Shown here: positions 16,279-25,643 of the stretch, piece after piece
Layout: each line of letters begins with the position of its first letter
Position numbering within the stretch: the first letter of the stretch is position 1
Source of the DNA: Geofilum rhodophaeum
GTDB lineage: Bacteria > Bacteroidota > Bacteroidia > Bacteroidales > Marinilabiliaceae
NCBI RefSeq assembly: GCF_002210225.1
Contig: NZ_MWUJ01000001.1
Location: 430,381-494,380, forward strand
Length of the DNA stretch: 64,000 nucleotides
Reading direction: 5' to 3'
Position numbers and translations under genes: made by a program
The notes under the pieces: model-generated
The model's input: only the letters and a program-made list of their open reading frames with translations
Told to the model about the DNA's origin: nothing
Databases searched by the model: none

Positions 16279-17580
16279 GTGAACAAAACCATCCTCCGAC
16301 TTGCCGTACCCAACATCCTGACCAACCTCACTGTGCCCATGCTGGGCATGGTAGATATGTACCTGATGGGGCACCAAAGCTCGGTGCACTTTATGGGCGC
16401 CGTGGCCTTGGGCGGAGTCATTTTCAACTTTGTGTACTGGGGCTTCGCCTTTTTGCGCATGAGCATCAGTGGCGTAGCGGCCCAGACCTACGGGCGCAAC
16501 GACCGCAGCGAAATGGCGCTGGTGCTGGAGCGGGGTTTGTTGGTGGCACTGATCGGCTCCCTCTTGTTGGTTTTGTTGCAGGGTCCCCTGGCACAATTCA
16601 GTTTTTGGTTGCTCGAGGGCAGTGCCGAAGTCAAGACCCTGGCCCGGGAATACTTCTTTGTCCGCATTTGGGCCGCACCGGCCGCCATCCTCCTCATGGT
16701 GATTTACGGCTGGTTTTTGGGGATGCAAAACGCCCTCTACCCCATGGCCATTGCCATCACAGTCAACGTAGTGAACATCCTCTGCAGCTTTATTTTTGTG
16801 GAGTACCTCGATATGCAAATACGGGGCGTGGCCCTGGGCTCGGTCTGCGGACAATACAGCGGCCTGGTGCTGGCCACCGTACTATTTCTCAGAAAGTACC
16901 GCTGGATTCTGCCCCACTTCACCCTTCAAAGCGCGCCACTTTTAAGCAAAATGCGCCACTTTGCCGACGTCAGCGGCGACATTTTTGTACGGACCCTCTT
17001 CATCATCATCGTCTTTACTTTTTTCACCTCGCGCTCGGCGGGACTGGGCGATCTGACGCTGGCCATCAACAGTGCCCTTCTGCAATACCTCATGCTGTTT
17101 TCCTATTTTCTGGATGGCTTTGCCTACGCCGGAGAAGCTCTGGTAGGCAAATATTTTGGCGCCCGACAGCGCCAAAAACTGCAACACACCACGCGCCTGC
17201 TTTTAAAGTGGGGACTGGGTTTCGCCTTCGTCTTCACCGCCCTTTATGCACTGGCCGGAGAAGGCCTCCTGAAAATTTTCACCAACCAGGCCGAAGTCTG
17301 GCAAGCCGGTCGCCCCTACCTCCTGTGGGTGATACTTATTCCGCTGATCAGTTTTGGCTCCTTCATTTGGGACGGCATTTACATCGGCATAACCGGCTCA
17401 AAGGCCATGCGCAACTCTGTAGTGCTCGCTGCCCTGCTGCTTTTTTTCCTACCTTTTTACCTGCTTACTCCCCTTCTCGGCAACCACGCCCTGTGGCTCT
17501 CCATGCTGCTGTTCATGGGCGGACGCAGCCTTCTGCTCACCCTGCTCTACCGCCGCACCCTCAGCACCTCTTTTCAATAA
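16279..17580 (+). CDS. MATE family efflux transporter
   Basis: A 433-residue membrane protein with about twelve hydrophobic helices, belonging to the MATE multidrug/organic cation antiporter superfamily (DinF-like branch). The opening ILRLAVPNILTNLTVPMLGMVD is the characteristic first helix of the family and recurs weakly in the second half (HFADVSGDIFVRTLF). The frame is open back to 16192, but the GTG at 16279 gives the usual start right after a promoter box, so it was chosen; a TTG at 16192 would add 29 unconserved residues. The transporter would use Na+ or H+ gradients to expel cationic compounds, but the substrate is unknown. Confidence 0.9.
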   Translation: MNKTILRLAVPNILTNLTVPMLGMVDMYLMGHQSSVHFMGAVALGGVIFNFVYWGFAFLRMSISGVAAQTYGRNDRSEMALVLERGLLVALIGSLLLVLLQGPLAQFSFWLLEGSAEVKTLAREYFFVRIWAAPAAILLMVIYGWFLGMQNALYPMAIAITVNVVNILCSFIFVEYLDMQIRGVALGSVCGQYSGLVLATVLFLRKYRWILPHFTLQSAPLLSKMRHFADVSGDIFVRTLFIIIVFTFFTSRSAGLGDLTLAINSALLQYLMLFSYFLDGFAYAGEALVGKYFGARQRQKLQHTTRLLLKWGLGFAFVFTALYALAGEGLLKIFTNQAEVWQAGRPYLLWVILIPLISFGSFIWDGIYIGITGSKAMRNSVVLAALLLFFLPFYLLTPLLGNHALWLSMLLFMGGRSLLLTLLYRRTLSTSFQ

Positions 17581-17747
17581 AACAAAAGCAGGCATTGACA
17601 TCCTCCAAAAAATAAAGGAACTTAAAGTCTCCTAATCCTTTCGGATACTCCGCCTACCCCGGCGCGCACTGCACCCCGCTCAAAACTAAACCGCAGCACA
17701 CCCCACTGTAACAAGCTGGTCGACCTTTGCACACAAAGCAATGAGCT

Positions 17748-20700
17748 ATGAAAAAGGCATGGATCGTTTTAACAGTCGCTTTTTGGGCGGTACAACTGAG
17801 CGCACAAAACTGCGAATACTTCTCCAAGGGCAACGATATGGTGCAGGACAAGCCCTGCGCCCCGGTCGCAGCCAGTTGGGAAATCACCTATGGGGGACTG
17901 ACCTATACCGGTCCCAATGTGCAGTTTTATATCGACTGGGACGACGGCACGCCGCCAGAGCTCGTAAATCCCACTTTTAATGCCGCGCTCGACCGTTGGG
18001 AATATACCGGTACCCACACCTATCCCAAGGGGGGCGACCAGTGCAACTACGAAACCCGCACCATGCTGGTGGTCGATGGCGAAATGTGCACCAGCTCCAT
18101 CCAAACCCAACAAGTCACCGTTTGGGATACCGACGACGAAAACGGCGGGGTAATGTCCATCACCCCGGAAGTCTTCCCCATTTGTCTGGGCAACGACGGC
18201 ACCGTGACCTTCACCGACGCCAGTCAGTGGAACTGCGTGCCCCCCATTGAAGAAGACCGTAAAAACACCAACAGTCGCTGGATACAGTGGGTGTACGGTA
18301 CCGGCGGCACCACCATACTCGATGCTACCGTGGACGGCAGCAACCGCAGCTTCCCCTTCCGCACTCCCGTAGAAAAAACGCCCCAGCCGGTAGAAGGACC
18401 CGTACCGCCCATGAACGAAAGCATGGAAATTTACATCCCCGACTACTATGCCTTGGGCGATTACTTTGAAGTCACTCTGCGCAACTGGAATCAGTGCAAC
18501 CCCTACGACGACCCCACCATCCCGGGTCCACCCTCCGATGTAATCAACGGCGATTTCCCGCCCGTGGAGACCACCGCCATGGCGCTGATTGTGGCCCTTC
18601 CCGACGGCAGCATCACTGCCGTGGGCCCCTTCTGCGACAACATCACCGCCCAATTTTTGGATGCCGCTACCCCGGGCGGCATGTGGAGCGGCAGTGGCAT
18701 CATCGACGAATTTACCGGACTGTTTCACCCTGGAACCGCCGGTCCCGGCACCCACCTCATCAGCTATGCCGTAACCGATGCCAACGGCTGCAGCGCCACC
18801 GGCACCACCAACATCGAAGTACTGGAAACCCCCTCTCTGAGTCTGACCGACGGCAGTCCCATCTACCTGTGCCCCGGCCTCAACAAACAACTCGAAGTCA
18901 ACATCAGCGGCGGAGCCACGCCCTACAGCTACAGCTGGAGCGGCGACACCGGTCCCCTCAGCAGCACATCAGTCACCAACCCCATCTTCGAAACCACCAC
19001 AGTAGGCAGCTACGACCTGCGCTTCAGCGTGGAAGACAACGAGGGTTGTCGCCGTAAGCTCGACATCAACATTGCGGTAGAACCCGTTGACATCACCTTC
19101 ATTCCACCCACCCTCGAAGTCTGCCAGGGCAGTCCCCTCACCCTCCAACCCATAGTGGACGGCGGCTCCCGCAACTACATCTTGCACGAATGGAGCGGCA
19201 CCCACAGCGACAAGCTCTCGGCCACCGATGTGGAGCAACCCGAATTCGACACCTCGGAGACCGGAACCTTTAATCTCCGTTACCGGGTGACCGACAACAT
19301 GAGCTGCAGCGACGAAGCAGAAGTCACCGTAGTGGTAAAACCCCAGCCGACAGTCAGCGCCGGAGACGATGCCCTACTGTGTACAAACACCCATACCCTC
19401 ACGGCCAACTCCGTCCCACCCATCAATGGCCTCTGGCAGCAAGTCAGCGGTCCCGCCCCCGCCACCTTCGGCAGCAGTACCACCCCCACTACCCAGGTGC
19501 AGGTCACCAATTTGGGCAGCTACATTTTCAGCTGGTCGGTGGACCTCGATGGCTGTCGGGCAAGCGACGAGGTGGATATCACCTTTGGCAGTCTCCCCAA
19601 CCCCGGCATTATGGACCCCGAAGAAATATGTGGCCTGCAAGCCACCCTCGAAGCCTATCCCGACAGGACCGGGGGACAGTGGCTGGTTGTTGACGGTCCC
19701 GCCCTGGCGAGTCTGGACGACAGCAACTCCCCACTGACCGAAGTGGAGGTGGCCGAGCCCGGAGCCTATACCTTTAAATGGACCGAAAGTGCCGGTCCCG
19801 GCTGCGAAGGCAGCGCAGAGGTGATCCTGACCTTCCGCCCCCAGGCCCGTGCTCTGGTCGATCCCCTGCCCCCGCAAAGTTGCGCCCCCTACACCGTAAA
19901 CTTCAACAACCAGTCGCAAAACGCAGCAACCTACCGTTGGGAATTGGGCGGTGGGGCCAGTTCCACCGAAGCCAATCCGGAGTTCACTTACGAAAATCTA
20001 AGCAACGACCTGCTGAGCCACACCATAGTGCTGCACGCCGAAAACCAATACGGCTGCAACGACAGCTTCAGCTTTCCGCTGAATATAGCTCCGCGTCCCC
20101 TGGCCCGGGCAAGCGCGACCCCCATCGACGGCTGCTCCCCCCTGGAGGTCACTTTCAGCAACAACTCCCTGGGCGCCACCACTTATCGGTGGGACTTCGA
20201 CGATGGCTCTGCGGCCGTTTCTGAGGCGGCACCCACCCACACCTTCATCAATACCGCCTCCTTTGTGGCGGTCCACCAGGTACAACTCACCACCGAAAAC
20301 GACTTTGGCTGCAGCGACCAGACCACCCTGCCCCTTACCGTGTATCCCGGTTATCAGGCGGGACTCAGCGCCCTTCCCTTAAGTGGCTGTTCCCCTCTGG
20401 AAGTGAGCTTTGAAGCCCTGCCCGGAGCCGCCACCTATATGTGGGATTTTGGCGACGGCAGCAGCGAAGAAGGCAGCGCTTTAAACAGTCACCTCTTTAC
20501 CTGGGACGGCGAAGGCACGCAGACTTTTGAAGTCACAGTCACCGGCAGCTCTGTATTCAACTGCAGCGCCACCGCCCGCATTAACATTCAGGTAGAAAAC
20601 TGTCCACCCCCCAGTCCGCCGCTTATTGACTACGGACAAAACGCCGAAGGCTGCCCGCCACTCACGGTGAACTTCAGCAACAACACCCAGGGGGCAGACA

Positions 20701-21413
20701 GCTACTTGTGGGAATTTGGCGACGGCCGCATGTCGCACGAAACCACGCCCACCCACACCTACCAAGCACCCGGCACCTACCAGGTACAACTCACCGCCAC
20801 CGGTCCCGGCGGCACTTCCCAATCCAGCGAAGTGCAGGTTCACGTTTACCAAAACCCCACCGCCCTGTTCGACGTGGTGCCCAAAATCATCTACCTGCCC
20901 GGTGAGCGACCCGTCTTCATCAACCGCTCCGAAAATGCCAGCGACTACCTGTGGGACATGGGCGACGGCAGCACCTACCGCGATTTTGCCCCCAGTCACA
21001 CCTACACCCAACCCGGCCTCTACACCATTGGTCTGACCGCGATCAGTGCCGAGGGTTGTGAGGACCGCTACCAGATGAATGAAGTGCTGAAGGTGGAAGT
21101 GGGGGGCGAACTGGCCTTCCCCAATGCCTTTACTCCGGATCCCTCCGGTCCCTCCGGCGGCCGCTATGAGTTTGGCGATCCACGCAACACCGTATTCTAC
21201 CCCTCCACCCAAAAGGGCGTAAGCGAATACCTCTTGCAGATTTACACTCGTTGGGGCGAGTTGGTTTTTGAAAGCAAGGATGTAGAGATAGGCTGGGACG
21301 GTTACCACAACAAGCGACTGGCCCCCCAGGGCGTCTACATCTGGCGGGTACAGTACAAAACCGCCGATGGCCGCATGAACACCCGTGCAGGCGACGTCAC
21401 CCTGATCAGATAA
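17748..21413 (+). CDS. Large secreted PKD-repeat protein with gliding-motility (CHU_C) C-terminal domain
   Basis: A 1221-residue exported protein. A signal peptide spans about 1-20 (IVLTVAFWAVQLSAQ). Cysteine-containing Ig/PKD-like modules fill the middle. At least five PKD repeats with the WDFGDG-type signature occur between about 720 and 1115 (WELGGGAS, WDFDDGS, WDFGDGS, WEFGDGR, WDMGDGS), plus one near the N-terminus (IDWDDGT). The last 98 residues, beginning FPNAFTPDPSGP, with IYTRWGELVFES and GWDG, form the CHU_C/type B sorting domain that directs type IX secretion. The next gene, 23 bp downstream, encodes a PorP/SprF protein, the usual partner of such cargo. Probably a cell-surface adhesin; ligand unknown. 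Confidence 0.9.
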   Translation: MKKAWIVLTVAFWAVQLSAQNCEYFSKGNDMVQDKPCAPVAASWEITYGGLTYTGPNVQFYIDWDDGTPPELVNPTFNAALDRWEYTGTHTYPKGGDQCNYETRTMLVVDGEMCTSSIQTQQVTVWDTDDENGGVMSITPEVFPICLGNDGTVTFTDASQWNCVPPIEEDRKNTNSRWIQWVYGTGGTTILDATVDGSNRSFPFRTPVEKTPQPVEGPVPPMNESMEIYIPDYYALGDYFEVTLRNWNQCNPYDDPTIPGPPSDVINGDFPPVETTAMALIVALPDGSITAVGPFCDNITAQFLDAATPGGMWSGSGIIDEFTGLFHPGTAGPGTHLISYAVTDANGCSATGTTNIEVLETPSLSLTDGSPIYLCPGLNKQLEVNISGGATPYSYSWSGDTGPLSSTSVTNPIFETTTVGSYDLRFSVEDNEGCRRKLDINIAVEPVDITFIPPTLEVCQGSPLTLQPIVDGGSRNYILHEWSGTHSDKLSATDVEQPEFDTSETGTFNLRYRVTDNMSCSDEAEVTVVVKPQPTVSAGDDALLCTNTHTLTANSVPPINGLWQQVSGPAPATFGSSTTPTTQVQVTNLGSYIFSWSVDLDGCRASDEVDITFGSLPNPGIMDPEEICGLQATLEAYPDRTGGQWLVVDGPALASLDDSNSPLTEVEVAEPGAYTFKWTESAGPGCEGSAEVILTFRPQARALVDPLPPQSCAPYTVNFNNQSQNAATYRWELGGGASSTEANPEFTYENLSNDLLSHTIVLHAENQYGCNDSFSFPLNIAPRPLARASATPIDGCSPLEVTFSNNSLGATTYRWDFDDGSAAVSEAAPTHTFINTASFVAVHQVQLTTENDFGCSDQTTLPLTVYPGYQAGLSALPLSGCSPLEVSFEALPGAATYMWDFGDGSSEEGSALNSHLFTWDGEGTQTFEVTVTGSSVFNCSATARINIQVENCPPPSPPLIDYGQNAEGCPPLTVNFSNNTQGADSYLWEFGDGRMSHETTPTHTYQAPGTYQVQLTATGPGGTSQSSEVQVHVYQNPTALFDVVPKIIYLPGERPVFINRSENASDYLWDMGDGSTYRDFAPSHTYTQPGLYTIGLTAISAEGCEDRYQMNEVLKVEVGGELAFPNAFTPDPSGPSGGRYEFGDPRNTVFYPSTQKGVSEYLLQIYTRWGELVFESKDVEIGWDGYHNKRLAPQGVYIWRVQYKTADGRMNTRAGDVTLIR

Positions 21414-21436
21414 GTAACAGAAGAAAGCGCGTTGAT

Positions 21437-22507
21437 ATGAGCCGATGGAAAAAATGGAAAACGACCCTGGGTCTTTGTCTGAGTCTCAGCACACTGCTGC
21501 AGGTTCAGGCACAGGACCTGCACTTTTCACAGTTTTATGCCGCCCCCCTGTACCTGAGTCCCTCCCTGGCCGGAGCCACCGACGGGGCGCGCCTGGCCAT
21601 GACCTACCGCAACCAATGGCCCGGCATCAGCACCGCCTTCTCAACCATGGCCGTCAGCTTCGACAATTTTTTCCCGGCCTTTAACAGCGGACTGGGCCTG
21701 CAATTGATTCAGGACCGCGCCGGCACTGCTGCCCTCACCTTTACCCACGCCGCCCTGCAATACTCTTACAACCTGCGCATCAACGACGAGTGGCAGGTGG
21801 TCCCCGGCCTTCAGTTTGCCTACGGCAGTCGCGCCCTCGACTTCAGCAAACTGATATTTGGCGACGAGCAAATTGGTTCCGGGGCCTCCGGGTCGTGGGA
21901 CCGCCTGCAAAACCAAAAAACCCAATTTGTAGATTTTGCTGCCTCGGCCCTGGTTTACAGTCCCTATTTTTGGGCGGGACTCACCATCGATCACCTGGCT
22001 CAGCCGGAACATTCCTTTTTGGGCGAGGACCTGAGACTCGATCGCAAGTGGGTGCTTTTTGGCGGGGCCCATATATGGACCGAGCGCCGTCGCAGAGGCG
22101 GCATGGAAAGGGCTTTTGCCACCAGCTTTCGCTACCAGAACCAGAACGAATACCAGCAACTCGACGCCGGCGTGTACTGGCTCAATCACCCCCTGGAACT
22201 CGGCATCTGGTACCGTGGCCTCCCCCTCTTCTCAAAAGTAGAGCAACGCATCAACCACGACGCCCTCATTCTGTTGATGAGCTACATGTACGGCCCCTTC
22301 CGCATTGGCTACAGCTACGACCTGACCCTGAGCGGACTGGCCTCCCAGAGCGCCGGAGCCCACGAAATCTCTCTCATCTACGAATTCAACCAGCGCGCCA
22401 ATCTCCGCCTGGGCGGTCGCCGACCCGCCGTGCCCTGCTCCGACGTCTCCAACCCCCTCATCCAGCAACAGGGCAAATACCAACGCAAAAGCCGAAGGTT
22501 GTTTTAA
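21437..22507 (+). CDS. PorP/SprF family type IX secretion membrane protein
   Basis: A 356-residue outer-membrane beta-barrel protein of the PorP/SprF family. The signal peptide covers about 1-26 (LSLSTLLQVQAQ), directly followed by the family hallmark DLHFSQFYAAPLYLSPSLAGA and MTYRNQWPGI. Alternating strands continue to the C-terminus. Members act with type IX secretion to place CHU_C-tagged adhesins on the surface and are encoded immediately after their cargo, as here (23 bp after the PKD protein). The pair is likely one transcription unit ended by the hairpin at 22519-22542. Confidence 0.92.
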   Translation: MSRWKKWKTTLGLCLSLSTLLQVQAQDLHFSQFYAAPLYLSPSLAGATDGARLAMTYRNQWPGISTAFSTMAVSFDNFFPAFNSGLGLQLIQDRAGTAALTFTHAALQYSYNLRINDEWQVVPGLQFAYGSRALDFSKLIFGDEQIGSGASGSWDRLQNQKTQFVDFAASALVYSPYFWAGLTIDHLAQPEHSFLGEDLRLDRKWVLFGGAHIWTERRRRGGMERAFATSFRYQNQNEYQQLDAGVYWLNHPLELGIWYRGLPLFSKVEQRINHDALILLMSYMYGPFRIGYSYDLTLSGLASQSAGAHEISLIYEFNQRANLRLGGRRPAVPCSDVSNPLIQQQGKYQRKSRRLF

Positions 22508-22518
22508 TACGAGCACAA

Positions 22519-22542
22519 AAAAAGGGGCGCATGCCCCTTTTT
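22519..22542. terminator. Hairpin terminator between porP and hsp20
   Basis: AAAAAGGGGC, loop GCAT, GCCCCTTTTT. A/T runs on both sides make it usable for the plus-strand PorP/SprF gene and for the minus-strand hsp20 gene, which ends 18 bp further on. Confidence 0.85.
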
Positions 22543-22559
22543 AATTCAGCCCCTGCGGC

Positions 22560-22997
22560 TTACTTAATTTCAATCATACGTGCGGGTTTTGGTTTCACCT
22601 CGTCGCGCTTGTGCAGGGTAATTTTCAAGATACCATCCTGGTAGCTGGCATCGATTTTGGACTCATCTACCTCGTTGCGCGGAATGGCGAAGGAACGTCG
22701 GAAACCGGTATAGCAGAATTCACGACGGGTGTAACCCTGCTCCTTTTCCTCCTTCTTCTCTTCCTGCTCGCAAGCGATGGTCAGAACGTTGTTGTGCACT
22801 TCCACTTTAAAATCGTCTTTTTTAAGACCGGGTGCAGCAACTTCAATTTCGTACTCGTCTTTGCTCTCGCGTACATTTACTGCGGGCACAGACTTACGCC
22901 CCATGGCAGCGGGTGTGTTGAAAAAATCGCCACCGAAAAAGTCGTCAAAAATGTTGGCGATGTCGGGCATCTGGTTGTTGAATCTTACAAGTGCCAT
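22560..22997 (-). CDS. Small heat shock protein, Hsp20/alpha-crystallin family
   Basis: A 145-residue ATP-independent holdase chaperone. An N-terminal region with FDDFFGGDFF is followed by the alpha-crystallin domain (about 40-135: VNVRESKDEYEIEVAAPGL, ITLHKRDE), and a C-terminal IxI-type tail (MIEIK) used for oligomer assembly. Length and order are standard. Unusually for this phylum it has a strong Shine-Dalgarno, AGGAGGAT, just before the ATG, suggesting high translation under stress. It is a single-gene unit. Confidence 0.96.
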   Translation of the reverse strand: MALVRFNNQMPDIANIFDDFFGGDFFNTPAAMGRKSVPAVNVRESKDEYEIEVAAPGLKKDDFKVEVHNNVLTIACEQEEKKEEKEQGYTRREFCYTGFRRSFAIPRNEVDESKIDASYQDGILKITLHKRDEVKPKPARMIEIK

Positions 22998-23003
22998 AAT
23001 TTA

Positions 23004-23011
23004 ATCCTCCT
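23004..23011 (-). promoter_or_regulatory. Strong Shine-Dalgarno of hsp20
   Basis: AGGAGGAT read on the minus strand lies 6 bp before the hsp20 ATG. Such a full match to the anti-SD is rare among the other genes of this window. Confidence 0.7.
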
Positions 23012-23320
23012 ATTTTTTTTGGTTAAACTTTAAAATTTTCTCTTTTGCCGGAAAACCTTCTTTTGTTTTCCGATGAGAAAATAGCAAAGCCTGTACCAAG
23101 CTGATAAACAGGACATATTGACAGGTATAGATGCGTGGATATGACTTTTTGTCGCCACGCCAGGTGCAGATGCGACAAAACGGCAGCCATCCAAAAGAGG
23201 ACGCAGCCATATTACCACAAACTTAAACCAGCTTTAACACAGAGCTAACACAGGATGGACGATAAAAGGAGATCTTTGAAACCGGGATAAGGTATGATCC
23301 TCCCGACAATTCCTGTGTGT

Positions 23321-23353
23321 AAAGCGCCAATCCCGACGGGGATTGGCGCTTTT
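23321..23353. terminator. Hairpin terminator of the cold-shock-domain gene
   Basis: Arms AAAGCGCCAATCCC (23321-23334) and GGGATTGGCGCTTT (23339-23352) enclose the loop GACG: a perfect 14-bp stem. It lies 16 bp past the stop of the minus-strand gene. The T run is short, so termination strength is uncertain. Confidence 0.65.
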
Positions 23354-23368
23354 AATGGGAAAGTATTT

Positions 23369-23944
23369 TTACTCGGAAGCCTGCTCCTTGTCCTCGGCCG
23401 GTTTTTCCGGCTCGGAAGGAGACTTGGCCTCAGGAGCCGTTTTGTCCTCGGCTTCGGGCGCTACTTTGGGCTTCTCTTCCGAAACTGCTTTGGGCTTCTC
23501 TTTTACATACAGTTTCACCTGAATGGCATTGAGTCCTTTGGGGCCTTTTTCCGTTTCAAAAGTAACGGTGTCGCGCTCGCGCACCTGATCAACCATGCCG
23601 TTGAGGTGCACAAAAATGCTTTCCTGGGTGTCCAGGTCGCGAATAAAACCGTAGCCTTTGTTTTCGTTGAAATAGCTCACCACCCCTTTGCGAATCAAAT
23701 CTTCGGGGTCCATGTCCTCCTTACGGGAAACACTGATTTCAATGTCTTCGAGCTTTACCTCCTCCTTTTTCTTAGTCGGATCCGGAGGCGTAGAAGTAAT
23801 GTTGCCGTGCTCATCCACGTAAGCAATCATGTCGTCGAGACTCTGCTTTTCGCGGTGCTCTTTCTTTTTCTCTTTCTCTAGCTTCTTCTTCTGTTTCTTT
23901 TTTTCTCGTTCCTTTTTACCAAATGATTCTTGCGATCTTGCCAT
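23369..23944 (-). CDS. Cold-shock (CSD) domain protein with charged tails
   Basis: A 191-residue nucleic-acid-binding protein. Residues 1-50 are highly basic and lysine/glutamate-rich (KKEREKKKQKKKLEKEKKK). A cold-shock domain lies at about 87-150, with the RNP1-like KGYGFIRD and RNP2-like SIFVHLNGM motifs in order. The C-terminus is a low-complexity Glu/Pro/Lys tail (about 152-191). The ATG at 23944 is preferred over one at 23968, because the latter lies within a promoter -7 box. Proteins of this architecture bind single-stranded RNA or DNA as chaperones; the long tails suggest interaction with ribosomes or other RNA, which is inference. Confidence 0.88.
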   Translation of the reverse strand: MARSQESFGKKEREKKKQKKKLEKEKKKEHREKQSLDDMIAYVDEHGNITSTPPDPTKKKEEVKLEDIEISVSRKEDMDPEDLIRKGVVSYFNENKGYGFIRDLDTQESIFVHLNGMVDQVRERDTVTFETEKGPKGLNAIQVKLYVKEKPKAVSEEKPKVAPEAEDKTAPEAKSPSEPEKPAEDKEQASE

Positions 23945-23967
23945 ATAAAATTTATTGTTTCTTGGCA

Positions 23968-23975
23968 CAAAGGTA
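23968..23975 (-). promoter_or_regulatory. -7 box TACCTTTG of the cold-shock-domain gene
   Basis: Minus-strand TACCTTTG matches TAnnTTTG and would start transcription near 23962, about 18 nt before the ATG at 23944. Confidence 0.55.
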
Positions 23976-24049
23976 CGATAAAACTCTGAATGGTGAAACT
24001 TTTATCGGTGCAGGACTGTTGTTTGCATATATCCAATTGATTTAAGTAG

Positions 24050-25561
24050 ATGAACAACGAACAAACACAACACCCTCCCTTTAACGAGTTTCTGGAACAA
24101 TTGAAACAACGCATGAAACAGGTGTTTCATGTGCGGGCCAACATCGACCAAATGGCCATCAAACGGGGCATGCCGCCCTTTGTGATGCGCGAAATTATGA
24201 ACCTGAAACCGCTGGCGACCGGTATTCCGGCCGAATACGGCGGAAGGGGCTGCAAAATGGACGAGAGCATTGCGCTTTTGGCAGCGGCATCCTACGAATC
24301 GCTGGCCTTGTCGCTGACTTTTGGCATCAATTCGGCGCTGTTTTTACAGCCTGTAGCCAAATACGCGGGCGAAGAAGCCAAGCAAAAGGTTTTTAGGGAT
24401 TTTCTGGAAAAGCAGAACATGGGGGGACTCATGATTACGGAACCGGATTTTGGCAGCGATGCGCTGAATATGCAAACCCGCTTTGTAAAAAAGGACGAAC
24501 ACTTTCACCTGAAGGGGACCAAGCATTGGGCGGGACTTACCGGCTGGGCCGAATACTGGTTGTTGACGGCACGGGAAGAGAGTCCCTCGGGCGACCTGAA
24601 GCGCGACATCGACTTCTTTATTTGCAATGTGAACCAACCGGGTCAGCAAATTGAGGTGGAAGAGGTTTATGAGAACCTGGGGCTTTACCAGATTCCCTAC
24701 GGCCGCAACAAGATTGACGTCAGCATCCCTGAAAAATACCGCCTGCAACCCCGCTCTACCGGGGTAAAAATGATGCTCGACCTGCTGCACCGCAGTCGCA
24801 TGCAATTCCCGGGGATGGCCATGGGCTTTATTCACCGCCTGCTCGACGAGTCGCTCGACCATGCCCGCGATCGCAAAATCGGAGGACGCCCCTTGATTGG
24901 CTACGACCAGGTACAACACCGCCTGTCGCGCCTGCAAAGCTATTACACCATTACCTCTGCCATGTGTCTCAACAGCGCCGAAGTGGCGGGCATAGAGAAC
25001 GACTTGAGTGAGGGTGGACTCGAAGCCAATTCGGTGAAAAGTGTGGTGACCGACCTGATGCAGGATGCCGCACAGTCGGCCACCCAGTTGGTGGGTGCAC
25101 AGGCCTACAAACTCGACCACATTGCGGGCAGGGGCATTACCGACAGTCGGCCCTTCCAGATTTTTGAAGGCTCCAACGATATTTTATATGCCCAAATTGC
25201 TGAGGCCATAGTAAAGACGATGAAAAAGACACGCAACACGCGTCTTTTCGATACGCTTAAGGCCGAAGTGCTGACCCAACGCAGTGCCGATCGCCTGAAA
25301 AAGTTCCTCGACTTTGATTTGAGTCTGCCCCTTTTGCAACGCAAGCTGGTACAACTGGGTGCCGTTGTGGGCCGCATTGTGTCGGCCGACCTGGTATTGA
25401 AACTGGGCGACAAGGGTTACCGAAGTGATTTGATTGAGCAGGCCATTCAGGTGTTGGATGAAGACATCATAAGTATGCTGACCGGCTTTAACCAAAGTGG
25501 CCAGCCCCTGGTGGTGGACGATTACCGTCCCCAAAGCGACTGGCGCAGCTTTTTACCTTAA
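24050..25561 (+). CDS. Acyl-CoA dehydrogenase family protein
   Basis: A 503-residue flavoprotein of the acyl-CoA dehydrogenase superfamily, longer than the usual 380-400. The FAD/substrate motif MITEPDFGSDALNMQT and LKGTKHWAGLTGWAEY lie at about 125-170; the C-terminal helical domain has GRPLIGYDQVQHRL and, near 365-380, the conserved AQAYKLDHIAGRGITDSR and FQIFEGSNDILYAQ. An extra C-terminal segment of about 110 residues follows. The usual catalytic glutamate region is replaced by FEGSNDI, as in several family members. No fatty-acid operon is around it, so substrate is unknown; oxidation of an acyl-CoA or a related reaction is likely. Confidence 0.85.
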   Translation: MNNEQTQHPPFNEFLEQLKQRMKQVFHVRANIDQMAIKRGMPPFVMREIMNLKPLATGIPAEYGGRGCKMDESIALLAAASYESLALSLTFGINSALFLQPVAKYAGEEAKQKVFRDFLEKQNMGGLMITEPDFGSDALNMQTRFVKKDEHFHLKGTKHWAGLTGWAEYWLLTAREESPSGDLKRDIDFFICNVNQPGQQIEVEEVYENLGLYQIPYGRNKIDVSIPEKYRLQPRSTGVKMMLDLLHRSRMQFPGMAMGFIHRLLDESLDHARDRKIGGRPLIGYDQVQHRLSRLQSYYTITSAMCLNSAEVAGIENDLSEGGLEANSVKSVVTDLMQDAAQSATQLVGAQAYKLDHIAGRGITDSRPFQIFEGSNDILYAQIAEAIVKTMKKTRNTRLFDTLKAEVLTQRSADRLKKFLDFDLSLPLLQRKLVQLGAVVGRIVSADLVLKLGDKGYRSDLIEQAIQVLDEDIISMLTGFNQSGQPLVVDDYRPQSDWRSFLP

Positions 25562-25606
25562 AAGAGCAATGCTTGTCCGCCACGGATAGCCGGACCTATA
25601 AAATTA

Positions 25607-25643
25607 AAGAGCTGTCCCCGACTTTGGGGACAGCTCTTTTTTA
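25607..25643. terminator. Hairpin terminator between the acyl-CoA dehydrogenase gene and aroA
   Basis: AAAGAGCTGTCCCC, loop GACTTT, GGGGACAGCTCTTT followed by more T on the plus strand and, read from the other side, by CTTTAATTTT on the minus strand. It serves the two convergent genes. Confidence 0.88.

Larger units (their letters stand above)
22998..23368. other. 371-bp stretch without a gene between hsp20 and the cold-shock gene
   Basis: The left part must contain the hsp20 promoter and leader; a strong ribosome binding site AGGAGGAT (minus strand) lies at 23011-23004. The right end holds the hairpin at 23321-23353. I see no conserved open frame, tRNA or other recognisable element, and no confident promoter box, in between. 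Confidence 0.6.

Noticed and set aside
16605-17615. A 336-residue frame in another phase of the MATE gene
   Set aside because: Composition is His/Pro/Arg-rich without membrane helices or motifs, while the MATE frame is hydrophobic and family-like.
17769-18890. Long open frame on the minus strand inside the PKD adhesin gene (also 20481-21308 minus)
   Set aside because: It is a shadow caused by the codon bias of the GC-rich repeat gene. The plus-strand frame has a signal peptide, PKD and CHU_C domains; the antisense frame has low-complexity Gly/Val-rich sequence with no domain.
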